Positions 1 through 10,237 of a stretch of DNA of 64,000 nt are shown here, piece after piece (position 1 is the first letter of the stretch; each line of letters begins with the position of its first letter). Both the position numbers and the translations under genes were made by a program. Source of the DNA: Nesterenkonia aurantiaca (GTDB taxonomy: Bacteria; Actinomycetota; Actinomycetes; Actinomycetales; Micrococcaceae); the NCBI RefSeq assembly GCF_004364585.1, contig NZ_SOAN01000007.1, positions 1-64,000 on the forward strand, read 5' to 3'. The notes under the pieces are model-generated. The model was not told the origin of the DNA. It ran no database searches and saw only the letters and a program-made list of their open reading frames with translations.

Positions 1-96
1 TATGTCTACGTGCCATGTCAGTGAATTTCCTCCTGCACCCATTATCGGATGCGAAACCCACACAGTCACTGGACTCCTACCCGGGGACCCAACCAC

Positions 97-285
97 GGCG
101 GCTTCGGTGCGGGTCTGGCCGGGTTTGGCGCCGTCATCGATCTCGGCCCGGCGCAGCCATTTCTGCAGCGTCATGGAGTGGACTCCGAAGTCTTTGGCGA
201 TCTGTTCGATCGTGACTCCGGGCTCACGTTTCCTGGCCACGCGGACAACATCGTCGCGGAACTCTGAGGGATAGGGCTTGGGCAC
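97..285 (-). pseudogene. Truncated IS3-family transposase OrfA (N-terminal part)
   Basis: Reading the minus strand from a GTG at 285 gives a protein beginning MPKPYPSEFRDDVVRVAR, followed by a helix-turn-helix region containing GVTIEQIAKDFGVH and LQKWLRRAEIDDG. This is the N-terminal DNA-binding part of IS3-type OrfA transposases, which normally run to about 100 residues with a leucine zipper. Similarity stops near residue 63, and the frame then continues into unrelated sequence to the window edge, so zipper and OrfB are missing. The inverted repeat GTGACATC (287-294) / GATGTCAC (326-333) just upstream may be part of the element's end. It is probably inactive. Confidence 0.75.
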
Positions 286-326
286 TGTGACATCCTTCCA
301 GGCCGCCCGCAGGCAAGCCAGAGTAG

Positions 327-731
327 ATGTCACCTACCGGTGCAGCAGACCCTTGTCAGTCCGACTACTTGAGGAACTATAAACTTGTTTCAGGTGTCGT
401 GTCTGGTGGCATAAACGAACCCGAACGAGTGACATCTGGCGCAATCGCCCTCCGCCTGCTGCTCGAAGGGTATCTGCACCGCAAGTATCCAGAGGTGATC
501 CCGACCGGGATAACGCTAGGAAAGGCAATCTCGGCGATAGAGGAAGCAGCTGGGACGGATTCGCCGTGTGCTGTTATGGCTTCTCGGGTAGAGGATCTCC
601 GAGAGATGAATGATTATGCCAGCCAGTTCCATCACGAGACTCAACCTGATTATGCCGCCGCACAAAGAGCGGACCATCGAGAAATCGCGCGAAGCGGCGA
701 GAGGATCTTGGAGTTCATCCACTCGGCCTAG
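327..731 (+). pseudogene. C-terminal remnant of an AAA_13-type ATPase (PrrC/RloC-like)
   Basis: This 134-residue open frame looks like the extreme C-terminus of the AAA_13 family (large ATPases that include PrrC/RloC-like anticodon nucleases and other defence ATPases). Diagnostic-looking segments are RLLLEGYLHRKYPEV, a spaced TLGKAISAIEE, LREMNDYASQFHHE and a final GERILEFIHSA. There is no Walker A or B motif and a stop codon directly precedes the ATG at 327, so the ATPase core is gone. It lies next to a truncated transposase, consistent with decay after an insertion. Family membership rests on remembered motif patterns, and a real short protein of unknown function is the alternative. Confidence 0.5.
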
Positions 732-1484
732 CGTGGTCCTGAAGTCTTATTTACGAGTGTTGCCGTCCTGCTCGATCGATTGGATGTGACAGGAATCTGG
801 CGGTGCCCTGGGCGCATGGGGCCATGCAGTCTAGCTCTCCGCCGCAACCATGACCTGGAGCTGTGGACTCCTTGCCCAAACGGTATCGCGGTTGATGGCC
901 TGGCGCGGCCTCTGACCCTCAGATGGGAACGGTGTAAACGCAGGGGGAGGTAGCACTGCATGTATTCGCGGTCGATCCGCTCGATAACATGGCTGGCGCC
1001 TCAGGTAGACGGTCCTTTCAGGGTAGTTCGCTTGCCACAGAGCAGCGACACAAGAGTACTGCCGCCATGTTCTGTGCCGCGTGGACCCTTCGTGAACTCA
1101 TCGATGACGGTGGGGCGGGCTGGCTAAGGCTCCCGGTCTTCCTCCGCTTCCGGAGCCCGTCCAAATGCTGTGAATCGAACCCGTTAGCTTTGACAGGCTC
1201 ATCCCCGTGAGGTTTTCCCAACGCACGGAGTGCCGACATCGCACTGAAGCTAGAACAATCGACCCAACCGAAACGAGGCGCGAGTCCTCTAAGCAGAAGT
1301 GGTGGTCGTGAACTTGGTTGCCGGGAGAGCCGCTGAGAAGGCGTGGCCTCCCCCTGGTGCCGAGTGCGTACGAACAAGCTGGACAATGCCTTGAGAGTTT
1401 GCTTGCGACGGGGATTCCACGAGCCCACGTTCAGACTGCATGGCAGGTAGGTTCCGGAGGTTCAGGGTGCCCCTCAAGCCAGCG
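732..1484. other. Gene-poor stretch, no feature recognised
   Basis: About 750 bp between the ATPase remnant and the terminator behind the GAPDH gene. Open frames occur on both strands (for example 1018-1428 minus), but their translations are Arg/Ser/Pro-rich, have no recognisable motif and no good ribosome binding site. I see no tRNA, no clear inverted repeats and no insertion-sequence ends. It is best read as decayed accessory DNA. Confidence 0.5.
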
Positions 1485-1528
1485 CGACGACGGCAACCCG
1501 CCCCAGGAATTGAGGGTCGCCGTCGTCG
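1485..1528 (-). terminator. Hairpin terminator behind the GAPDH gene
   Basis: The arms CGACGACGGC (1485-1494) and GCCGTCGTCG (1519-1528) pair perfectly. After one mismatch the pairing extends by ACCC/GGGT. The hairpin lies 32 bp past the stop of the minus-strand GAPDH gene. There is no long T-run, as is common in high-GC actinobacteria. Confidence 0.6.
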
Positions 1529-1560
1529 TGTTGCAGTTCAGTACTAACCGCGTCCGATAA

Positions 1561-3060
1561 TCAGCGAGCCGCCGTGGGGGCGCCGCTGTTCACCGAAGCC
1601 TCGCGCGGCTGCACCTTCGGGTACTTCACCGGGGCGCTGCCGGTCATGTGCTCCAGCACCCGGACCACCTGAGCGGAGTAGCCGAACTCGTTGTCGTACC
1701 AGACGTAGAGGATTGCCTGCTTGCCGTTCACGATGGTCGCCAGCCCATCCACAATTCCCGCAGCTCGGGTGCCCACGAAATCGGTGGAGACCACCTCCGC
1801 GGAATCGATGTAGTCGACCTGCTTGTGCAACGGGCCTTCCAAGGATTCACGCCGCAGGAACTTGTTGAGCTCCTCCTTGGTGGTCTCGCGGTCCAGCTCC
1901 AGGTTCAGGATCGCCATCGAGACGTCCGGGGTGGGGACGCGGATGGCGTTCCCGGAGAGCTTCCCGGCCAGCTGGGGGAGCGCCTTGGCCACGGCCTTCG
2001 CCGCACCGGTCTCGCTGATCACCATGTTCAGCGCCGCGGACCGGCCGCGGCGTTCCCCGGGGTGGAAGTTGTCGATCAGGTTTTGGTCATTGGTGTAGGA
2101 GTGCACCGTCTCCACATGCCCGTGGTCGATCCCGTAGGCCTCGTCCATGAGCTTGGCCACCGGGGTGATCGCGTTGGTGGTGCAGGACGCCGCGGAGATG
2201 ATTGTGTCCTCGTCGGTGATCTCCTCGTGGTTGACCCCGAACACGATGTTCTTCAGGTCGCCCTTGCCCGGAGCGGTCAGCAGCACCCGGGAGACGCCCT
2301 TAGCCTTGAGGTGCTGGCTGAGCCCCTCCTCGTCGCGCCAGCGGCCGGTGTTGTCCACCACCACGGCATTGCTGATCCCGTGGGCGGTGTAGTCCACTTC
2401 CGCCGGGTTCGAGGCGTAGATGACCTTGATGAACGTGCCATTGGCGATGATCGCCTGGTTCTCCTGGTCCACCCGGATGGACCCTTCGAAGGGCCCATGG
2501 ACCGAGTCGCGGCGCAGCAGCGAGGCGCGCTTGGCGAGGTCGTCCTCGGCACCCTGGCGCACCACGATGGCGCGCAGTCGCAGCCCCGAGGCCGAGGAGG
2601 CGTTGCCAACGATGATCCGGGCCAGCAGCCGTCCGATGCGGCCGAAGCCGTAGAGCACCACGTCGCGGGGCTCGATCATGCCTTCGCCGCCGCGGCCGAT
2701 GACCTCGGCCAGCTCCTCACGCAGGAAGCCGTCCATGTCCTCGGAGGCCGCGTAGGCAGAAGCTCTGTAGCGGGAGTTCAGCCGGGCGACGTCGATGCTT
2801 GCGGCGCCCAGATCCAGCGTGGTCAGCGCCTGCACCAAGGGCAGGGTCTGGGAGACCGGAAGCTCGGTCTCGTCGACCTGGCGGGCGAAGCGGTGCGCCT
2901 TGAGGATCTCGATGGCGGACCGATTGACCAGTCGGCGACCGTAGATCCCGGTGACCACATTGTTCTCACGGTAGAGCTTGCCCAGCAGAGGGATCATGGC
3001 CTCGGCCTGGGACTCTCGGTCGATCCAGCTGCGCAGTTGTTCGTCTGCTTCAGTGGTCAT
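1561..3060 (-). CDS. gap: Long-form glyceraldehyde-3-phosphate dehydrogenase
   Basis: Cytoplasmic oxidation of glyceraldehyde 3-phosphate to 1,3-bisphosphoglycerate (or the reverse, gluconeogenic reaction) with NAD(P). From the ATG at 3060 the protein has 499 residues, against about 335 for ordinary GAPDH. About 135 extra residues precede the nucleotide-binding motif GFGRIGR (residues 138-144). The catalytic cysteine is in SAASCTTNAITP (Cys293). The WYDNEFGYSAQVVRV segment near the C-terminus is also typical. Long-form enzymes of this kind (GapB/Gap2 type in corynebacteria and relatives) are often gluconeogenic, but the coenzyme cannot be read here. An in-frame ATG at 3093 is possible; 3060 is preferred because GAGG lies upstream at a usable distance. 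Monocistronic, followed by a hairpin. Confidence 0.9.
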   Translation of the reverse strand: MTTEADEQLRSWIDRESQAEAMIPLLGKLYRENNVVTGIYGRRLVNRSAIEILKAHRFARQVDETELPVSQTLPLVQALTTLDLGAASIDVARLNSRYRASAYAASEDMDGFLREELAEVIGRGGEGMIEPRDVVLYGFGRIGRLLARIIVGNASSASGLRLRAIVVRQGAEDDLAKRASLLRRDSVHGPFEGSIRVDQENQAIIANGTFIKVIYASNPAEVDYTAHGISNAVVVDNTGRWRDEEGLSQHLKAKGVSRVLLTAPGKGDLKNIVFGVNHEEITDEDTIISAASCTTNAITPVAKLMDEAYGIDHGHVETVHSYTNDQNLIDNFHPGERRGRSAALNMVISETGAAKAVAKALPQLAGKLSGNAIRVPTPDVSMAILNLELDRETTKEELNKFLRRESLEGPLHKQVDYIDSAEVVSTDFVGTRAAGIVDGLATIVNGKQAILYVWYDNEFGYSAQVVRVLEHMTGSAPVKYPKVQPREASVNSGAPTAAR

Positions 3061-3237
3061 TATTGGACGTGTCCTCACTCGTCTAGACGTCATTGTCTAC
3101 GTGGACCCATCGGGTGTTCGAATCACAAGCGAACACCGCGATGTGTCCGTAGGCGAGTCTAGCCGAAGCCGACTGGCTCGGCGCCGGAGAGCGGAGCGCG
3201 TTCACGCGCGCCGTGGAGGGCACGGGGGAGCGGGTGG

Positions 3238-3647
3238 GGGACGGGTCGGTCGATAAGCCGGGTTCTGTCGCCGCGGTGATTGCTCACCGAGGCGGACCAT
3301 CATCCATCTGGGCCTCGTGTTGCCACGGACCTCAAGCGATCAACCCGGATGCTCGGGCGGGCAGCCCTCAAACACATCCTGTTCGACCTTGCACCGGATG
3401 GGGTTTGCCTAGCCGCCCCAGTCACCTGGGGCGCTGGTGGTCTCTTACACCACCGTTTCACCCTTACCTGCGACGACGAGCGCCGCGGGCGGTCTGTTTT
3501 CTGTGGCACTGGCCTGCGGGTCTCCCCGAGTGGGCGTTACCCACCATCCTGCCCTGTGGAGCCCGGACTTTCCTCGGCCCGAGGCAGTTATCCGCCGTCT
3601 CCGGCGGGCCTCAGTCTCGAGCCGCGATGGTCTGACCGACCCGTCCC
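3238..3647 (-). ncRNA. rnpB: RNase P RNA (M1 RNA), bacterial type A
   Basis: On the minus strand the region holds the hallmark GAGGAAAGTCC core near the 5' end and the conserved 3' segment ACAGAACCCGGCTTA. The ends pair in a 14-bp P1 helix: GGGACGGGTCGGTC at 3634-3647 with its complement at 3238-3251. The length of about 410 nt fits actinobacterial RNase P RNAs. It is the catalytic subunit that removes 5' leaders from pre-tRNAs. The exact ends are taken from P1 and may be off by a few bases. Confidence 0.93.
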
Positions 3648-3773
3648 GGCTCACCATGGTACGGGATCTAGTCACCGCCCCCGGCACGACGGTGAGGCCG
3701 GGCACACGGCCGGTCCTGAGGCCGCAGGCGCGCGGAGGCGGTCCCTCCCCGGGCGGCTTGCTAGCCTTGCCCG

Positions 3774-4583
3774 GTGCTGATCTTCCTGCCGCCCTCCGAG
3801 GGCAAGACACCCCCGAGCGATCCCAGTGCATCCGCGGTGGATCTGCGCAGCCTGATCCTGCCCGAGCTGGACCAGGCTCGGAGCACCGTGATGGACGCGC
3901 TGGTCCAGGTCAGTGCGCAGGAGGACGCGCAGCAGATCCTCAATGTGGGCAAGACCGTGATGCCCGAGGTGCGCGCCAACGCCCACCTCGGCACCGCCCC
4001 CACGGCACCCGCGCACGAGATCTACACCGGGGTGCTCTTCGAGGCCCTGGACTCCGCATCCCTGACCCCCGAGCAGCTGAACCGGGCTACTAAGCAGGTG
4101 CTGATCTTCTCCGGGCTCTTCGGTGTGACTTCGCTCACCGATCGGATCCCGGCCTACCGCCTCTCCATGGGCGTCAGTCTCAGCGCCCCGGGCACTGGGC
4201 AGGGTCCCGGTGCGGCTCCAGCACGTCCCGCACCGGGTCGACTGGGCAGCTTCTGGAAGACCGCCCTGGCCGAGCCGCTGTCCGAACACATCGGTGATCA
4301 GCTGGTCGTGGACTGCCGCTCGAGTTCCTACGCCCAAGCCCACCGCTCCGCGCCGGAACAGACCTTGATGGTCAACAGCTTCACCGAGCGCGACGGGCAG
4401 CGGAAGGTCGTCACGCACTTCGCCAAGCATGCCCGCGGAATCCTCGCGGGGATGCTGCTGCGCACCGAGGGTGCCGAGCCTGAAACGGTCGAGGACGTCG
4501 CCGAGCTGGCCTCCCAGCGATGGCGGGTGGAGCTGCGTCCGGCCACCGCGAGGACTCCGCATCAGCTGGACCTGATCGACTGA
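3774..4583 (+). CDS. yaaA: YaaA family peroxide-stress protein (DUF328)
   Basis: 269 residues starting with LIFLPPSEGKTPP, the N-terminal signature of the YaaA/DUF328 family. Further family marks are ILNVGKTVMPE, YTGVLFEALD, LIFSGLFGV and a C-terminal NSFTERDGQRKVVTHFAKHARG. Escherichia coli YaaA lowers intracellular iron and binds DNA during hydrogen peroxide stress, so a similar protective role is inferred. The start is the GTG at 3774, which places LPPSEGK at the usual position. There is a short acidic/Pro-rich insertion in the middle (SAPGTGQGPGAAPARPAPG). It is divergent from rnpB and probably transcribed alone. Confidence 0.88.
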   Translation: MLIFLPPSEGKTPPSDPSASAVDLRSLILPELDQARSTVMDALVQVSAQEDAQQILNVGKTVMPEVRANAHLGTAPTAPAHEIYTGVLFEALDSASLTPEQLNRATKQVLIFSGLFGVTSLTDRIPAYRLSMGVSLSAPGTGQGPGAAPARPAPGRLGSFWKTALAEPLSEHIGDQLVVDCRSSSYAQAHRSAPEQTLMVNSFTERDGQRKVVTHFAKHARGILAGMLLRTEGAEPETVEDVAELASQRWRVELRPATARTPHQLDLID

Positions 4584-4661
4584 CCCGCGCAAGCCCGATC
4601 AGCCCGGACGGCCCAGCGGGCCATTAGCAGATTCTCTGCCCCGCCGACTAGCCTGGGGACC

Positions 4662-6344
<1,683 letters not shown>

Positions 6345-6404
6345 TCCCGCAGCCCAGTCACCGACTGATCTGCTCGATCAACCCGCAGAGGAACCTGCGA
6401 GGCT

Positions 6405-6454
6405 GACTCGGCCCGCCCGCGACACCACTTCGGTGACCGCGGGCGGGCCGAGTC
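6405..6454. terminator. Bidirectional terminator between ettA and ssb
   Basis: A GC-rich hairpin with GACTCGGCCCGCCCGCG at 6405-6421 and its complement ending at 6454. The inner part also pairs (CACC/GGTG) around an ACTTC loop. It lies between two convergent genes, so it can serve both. Confidence 0.8.
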
Positions 6455-6508
6455 GTGTGCCCGTATTGTCCCTCGCTCGACATGGTCCTTCGCTCGGCGT
6501 CGTGCCGG

Positions 6509-7021
6509 TCAGAAGGGGGCTGCCTCCTTCTCCTCGGCCGGTTCCCGGGCCTCGGCGGTCTCGGTACCCCAGGCAGTCTCCGCGGCGGAGCTGGAAGAGC
6601 CGTTGGAGGACTCCGAGTTCGACTCCGTCATGTTGCGCCCGCTGTCTTCCCCGGAGCCTGCGCCACCGAGCCGGGTGAAAGAGCCCGAGCCGAAGGTCAG
6701 GTCATAGCCGATGGCCTCGGCGTCGATCTCTACCGAGGTCCCGCGCTGACCCTTCTCGTTCTCCCACTGCCGCACCCGCAGCCGTCCGGTGACCAACACC
6801 GGGTCGCCCTTGTGCAGGCTGCTCTTGACGTTCTGGGCCAGCTGACGGAAGGCCGAGACGGTGTACCAGTTGGTCTCCCCGTTGACCCACTGTTCGGTCT
6901 TGCGGTCGAAGCGCCGGGGCGTGCAGCCGAGCCGGAAGTTCGAGATCGGCAGCCCTTGGAGCGTGGTGAACTCCTCCACTTCGCCGCCCAGGAATCCGCG
7001 GACGGTGATCGTTTCGCTCAT
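6509..7021 (-). CDS. ssb: Single-stranded DNA-binding protein (second, SsbB-like type)
   Basis: 170 residues: an OB fold (about 1-110; MSETITVRGFLGGEVEE, TNWYTVSAFRQLAQNV, LHKGDPVLVTGRLRVRQWE) and a flexible Ser/Glu-rich tail. It binds ssDNA during replication, repair or recombination. The tail ends EEKEAAPF, not the usual DDDIPF-type tip. The N-terminus (SETITVRGFLG) differs from the replicative Ssb (MAGDTVITV...), and the gene is not next to rpsF/rpsR. This is therefore probably the second actinobacterial SSB, linked to recombination or DNA uptake. A strong ribosome binding site (GGAGGAGAG) precedes the ATG. Confidence 0.88.
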   Translation of the reverse strand: MSETITVRGFLGGEVEEFTTLQGLPISNFRLGCTPRRFDRKTEQWVNGETNWYTVSAFRQLAQNVKSSLHKGDPVLVTGRLRVRQWENEKGQRGTSVEIDAEAIGYDLTFGSGSFTRLGGAGSGEDSGRNMTESNSESSNGSSSSAAETAWGTETAEAREPAEEKEAAPF

Positions 7022-7274
7022 TGCTCTCCTCCATCTCTGTCACGGCCGCTCAGGAACGGCACGGTGTGCCTGGCCCCGCCGCAGGCCGTGGCAGTCGGAG
7101 ACGGGGTCCCACCAGTGTTCGCGGTCAGGCTGCCCGGCAGGGTCATCTTCGGTGGGTGTGGATGACCGGCGCCTCGGCGGCGTGGCGAGGGACGCTGGGG
7201 AAAACCGGGGCCGTGAGGAGCAGGTAGACTCTCTGCCTGGACCTGCTCAGGATGCTGAGACTCTGCGTGTCCAC

Positions 7275-7347
7275 GCCTCGGTAGCTCAGGGGATAGAGCA
7301 GCGGCCTTCTAATCCGCCGGTCGGGGGTTCGAATCCCCCCCGGGGCA
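7275..7347 (+). tRNA. tRNA-Arg (anticodon TCT)
   Basis: A 73-nt cloverleaf. The acceptor arms GCCTCGG and CCGGGGC pair with one G-U, the D-arm is AGCTCAGGGGATAGAGC, the anticodon loop reads CTTCTAA (anticodon TCT, codons AGA/AGG), and the T-arm is GGGGG-TTCGAAT-CCCCC. Base 73 is A and CCA is not encoded. The next gene begins two bases downstream. Confidence 0.95.
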
Positions 7348-7348
7348 C

Positions 7349-8806
7349 TTGTCCATTTCGCATAGACTCCAGCTGGCCGCCGTCATGACGGCGGCTGCTC
7401 TGCTGTATCTCGCGCACTCCCTGCTGCGGTTCCGCAACTTCGAGGCCAAGGGCTACGATCTGGGCATCTTTGATCAGGCGGTGCGCCAGTACTCGCTGTT
7501 CAAGGCGCCGATCGTGCCGATCAAGGGCGAGGACTTCCACCTGCTGGGGGATCACTTCCACCCGATCATCGCCGCCTTCGCCCCGCTGTATTGGATCTGG
7601 GACGATCCCCGGGTGCTCAACATCGGCATGATCGCTCTGCTGGTCTCCACAGCGATCCCGGTCTACCTGGTGGTGCGCGGTTGGTTCAGCCACCTTCCGG
7701 CCCTGCTGGCCGCCGTCGCGCTGCTGCTCTTCTGGCCCTTCCAGGCGCTGGTGAACTGGGACTTCCACGAGATCGCCTTCGGAGTCCCGCTCATCGCCTG
7801 GGTGATCTGGGCCATCGAGCGTCGCCGGATGTGGCTCGCCGTGGGGCTCGGCGCGGCGCTGCTGCTGGTGCGTGAGGACATGGGAGTCACCCTCATCGCG
7901 CTCAGCCTGGTCCTCGCGATCAAGCGCGCCTGGCTGCCCGCGCTGGTGACCGCCGGCCTCGGTGTCTTCGGCTACTGGTTCGCCGTGGAGCTGGTGATCC
8001 CGCACTTCTCCGCAGCCGGGGAGTTCGGCTACTGGGAGTTCACCGCACTGGGACCCAGCGCGGGTGCCGCCATCGTCTTCCTGCTCACCCAGCCGTGGAA
8101 CGCGGTGGTGATCCTCTTCGATCACCCGACCAAGGTGGGACTCTGGGCGCTGCACTTCCTGCCGCTGCTGCTGCTGCCCTTCGCCTCCCCGTATGTGCTC
8201 CTCGGCGCCCCGATCCTGCTCTCGCGGCTGTTCAACGATCGAGCGAACGTCTGGTCGGTGATCTATCAGTACGACGCGATCCTGACCCCGATCTTCCTGC
8301 TCGCCGGCTTCGACGTCGCCCGTCGGCTCATCGCGCGCTGGCCGCGGCTCAAACCGCTTGCCGTCGGTCTGCCCGGCACCGTCATCGCGGTCGGTCTGGT
8401 CGGCACCTTGGCGTTCCCCGGAGTCTTTCCGCTGCAGCGCACGGTGACCGCGGACAACTGGACCATGGGGGACCGGGCGCTGGCGCATCAGCAGGTCACC
8501 GAGGCCGTGCCCGACGACGTCTGCGTGGAGGCCGCGGACACCGCGGTGCCGCACCTGGTGGACCGCACCTCGGTGGGTCTGCACGGCACCACCGACGAGG
8601 ACGCGCTGACCTGGCTCATCATCGACGACACCGTTCAGGAGCTGGGCGGCTCGAACCCGTTGAGCCCCGCGGAGGCCTTCGAGCGGGCCGAGCGGCTCGG
8701 CTTCGAACCGGTCATCGAGGATGCTGAGGGGCTCTGGCTGCTTGAGCGTGCCTCCGCCCCCGAGGGCGACGCCGCGAACGAATGCGCGGAATACCTGCGG
8801 CGATGA
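7349..8806 (+). CDS. DUF2079 multi-pass membrane protein
   Basis: 485 residues with about nine to ten hydrophobic segments. The DUF2079 hallmarks are an early GYDLGIFDQAV (residues 35-45) and a GDHFHPI motif. The family is an integral-membrane group distantly related to GT-C glycosyltransferases, and no substrate is established. The C-terminal 130 residues are soluble and probably extracytoplasmic, with the sequence EAADTAVPHLVDR. The start is uncertain: a TTG at 7349, two bases after the tRNA-Arg end, keeps the whole first membrane helix, whereas the ATG at 7385 would cut into it. Neither has a good ribosome binding site. Co-transcription with the tRNA is likely from the spacing. Confidence 0.85.
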   Translation: MSISHRLQLAAVMTAAALLYLAHSLLRFRNFEAKGYDLGIFDQAVRQYSLFKAPIVPIKGEDFHLLGDHFHPIIAAFAPLYWIWDDPRVLNIGMIALLVSTAIPVYLVVRGWFSHLPALLAAVALLLFWPFQALVNWDFHEIAFGVPLIAWVIWAIERRRMWLAVGLGAALLLVREDMGVTLIALSLVLAIKRAWLPALVTAGLGVFGYWFAVELVIPHFSAAGEFGYWEFTALGPSAGAAIVFLLTQPWNAVVILFDHPTKVGLWALHFLPLLLLPFASPYVLLGAPILLSRLFNDRANVWSVIYQYDAILTPIFLLAGFDVARRLIARWPRLKPLAVGLPGTVIAVGLVGTLAFPGVFPLQRTVTADNWTMGDRALAHQQVTEAVPDDVCVEAADTAVPHLVDRTSVGLHGTTDEDALTWLIIDDTVQELGGSNPLSPAEAFERAERLGFEPVIEDAEGLWLLERASAPEGDAANECAEYLRR

Positions 8807-8878
8807 CCGCGCTGTAGCATAAGGACCGAACCACCACACCCCTCAGCCGCGCCGCCGCGCGGCGTCATGGAGAGCCAC

Positions 8879-10165
8879 ATGTCCACCGACTGCGTCCCTG
8901 CGGGGGTCTGCCGAGCCTCGCAGACCGACCCGGAATCGGCCCGCGTGGTCATGGTGAGCCTGCACACCTCACCCTTGGCGCAGGCCGGAAATCGGGACGC
9001 CGGAGGGCTCAACGTCTATGTCAACGCGCTCAGCGCGGCTCTCGCCCAGTCGGGTCTCACCGTGGACATCGTGACCAGCGACGTCGACGCCGAGACCTCC
9101 GCCGGCGCGGACAGCGTCACGGTCCTCGATGACGGCCGGCGGATCCACACCCTGGCTGTGGGCGAGCAGGCGCGGGCCGAGAAGTCACTGCTGCCCGAAC
9201 GGGTCGACATGCTCGCCGCCCGGGCGCTGCGCAGCCTGGAATCGATCGACATGAATCCGGTCACCACGGTGCACTCGCACTATTGGATCTCCGGGCTGGC
9301 CGGGATCCAGCTGGCCCGGGCGCTCTCGGCGCCGCTGGTGCACACCATGCACACGATCGCTGCGGTGAAGCAGGAGCTGGACCCGACGGCCTCAGCGAGC
9401 CCGCGGCGCAGCCTCGCGGAGGCGGAGATCGCCCGCGCCGCGGATCTGGTGACCGCCAACACCGAGCGCGAGATCGCCGACCTGAAACGGCTCTTCGGCC
9501 TCGCCGACGCCTCCATCGCGCTGGTCCGGCCGGGGGTGGACCTGGAGATCTTCCATCCGCCGGCGGGGAGGGACCCGCGCTCCGGCCCGTTGGCCGGGCG
9601 CGCGCTGCGCCTGGCCTTCGCCGGGCGGCTCCAGCCGCATAAGGGGCCGCAGGTCGCCGTGGAGGCCCTCGGCGCGCTGCGCCGGATGATGCCCGAGGTG
9701 CCGGTGCAGCTCGTGGTCGCCGGCAGCCAGAGCGGAGACGACGTGCTGGACCTCCAATCCCTGGCAGCCCGGGCCGGCGTCGCCGATGCGGTCCAGGCTC
9801 TGCCCCCGCTGCCGCATGAGGAGCTGGCAGAGCTCTTCCGAGGCAGCGACGCCGTCCTGGTGCCCTCGTTCAGCGAATCCTTCGGGCTGGTCGCGCTCGA
9901 AGCCATGGCCTGCGGCACCCCGGTGATCGCCCACGACGTCGGCGGCCTCTCCTCGCTGATCACCCACCGCCGCAGCGGCCGGCTGATCCCTAGCCTGGAC
10001 CCTGCGCTGTGGGCCGAGCAGCTGCGCTGGCTGGTGCTGCACCGGCGGGCCTGGAGCCGCTACAGCGCGACCGCGGCCACGCTTGCCCGCTCCTACTCCT
10101 GGGAGGCGACGGCGACCGCTACGCTGCAGGCCTACCGCAGCGTGGCGCTGATCACCAGTTGCTGA
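8879..10165 (+). CDS. mshA: GT4 glycosyltransferase, probable D-inositol-3-phosphate glycosyltransferase MshA
   Basis: MshA transfers N-acetylglucosamine from UDP-GlcNAc to inositol 3-phosphate, the first step of mycothiol synthesis. The 428-residue GT-B protein has the MshA-type N-terminus (SLHTSPLAQAGNRDAGGLNVYV), then VHSHYWISGLAG and VHTMHTIAAVK. The C-terminal nucleotide-sugar half carries FSESFGLVALEAMACGTPV (E-x7-E, about residue 330). I place the start at the ATG at 8879 because GGAG sits at 8869-8872; an upstream ATG at 8867 has no such site. A sucrose-phosphate-synthase-like GT4 enzyme is the alternative, but the N-terminal motifs favour MshA. Confidence 0.82.
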   Translation: MSTDCVPAGVCRASQTDPESARVVMVSLHTSPLAQAGNRDAGGLNVYVNALSAALAQSGLTVDIVTSDVDAETSAGADSVTVLDDGRRIHTLAVGEQARAEKSLLPERVDMLAARALRSLESIDMNPVTTVHSHYWISGLAGIQLARALSAPLVHTMHTIAAVKQELDPTASASPRRSLAEAEIARAADLVTANTEREIADLKRLFGLADASIALVRPGVDLEIFHPPAGRDPRSGPLAGRALRLAFAGRLQPHKGPQVAVEALGALRRMMPEVPVQLVVAGSQSGDDVLDLQSLAARAGVADAVQALPPLPHEELAELFRGSDAVLVPSFSESFGLVALEAMACGTPVIAHDVGGLSSLITHRRSGRLIPSLDPALWAEQLRWLVLHRRAWSRYSATAATLARSYSWEATATATLQAYRSVALITSC

Positions 10166-10237
10166 GCCCGCCCGTCAGGAACCGATCCTCTTCCCGGGTG
10201 GCGGAGTCGCGGCGGGCTGGCCTCCAGCCCGCCAGGC

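Noticed and set aside
1018-1428. 136-codon minus-strand open frame in the gene-poor stretch
   Set aside because: Arg/Ser/Pro-rich translation, no motif, no ribosome binding site, unlike the codon use of neighbouring genes.
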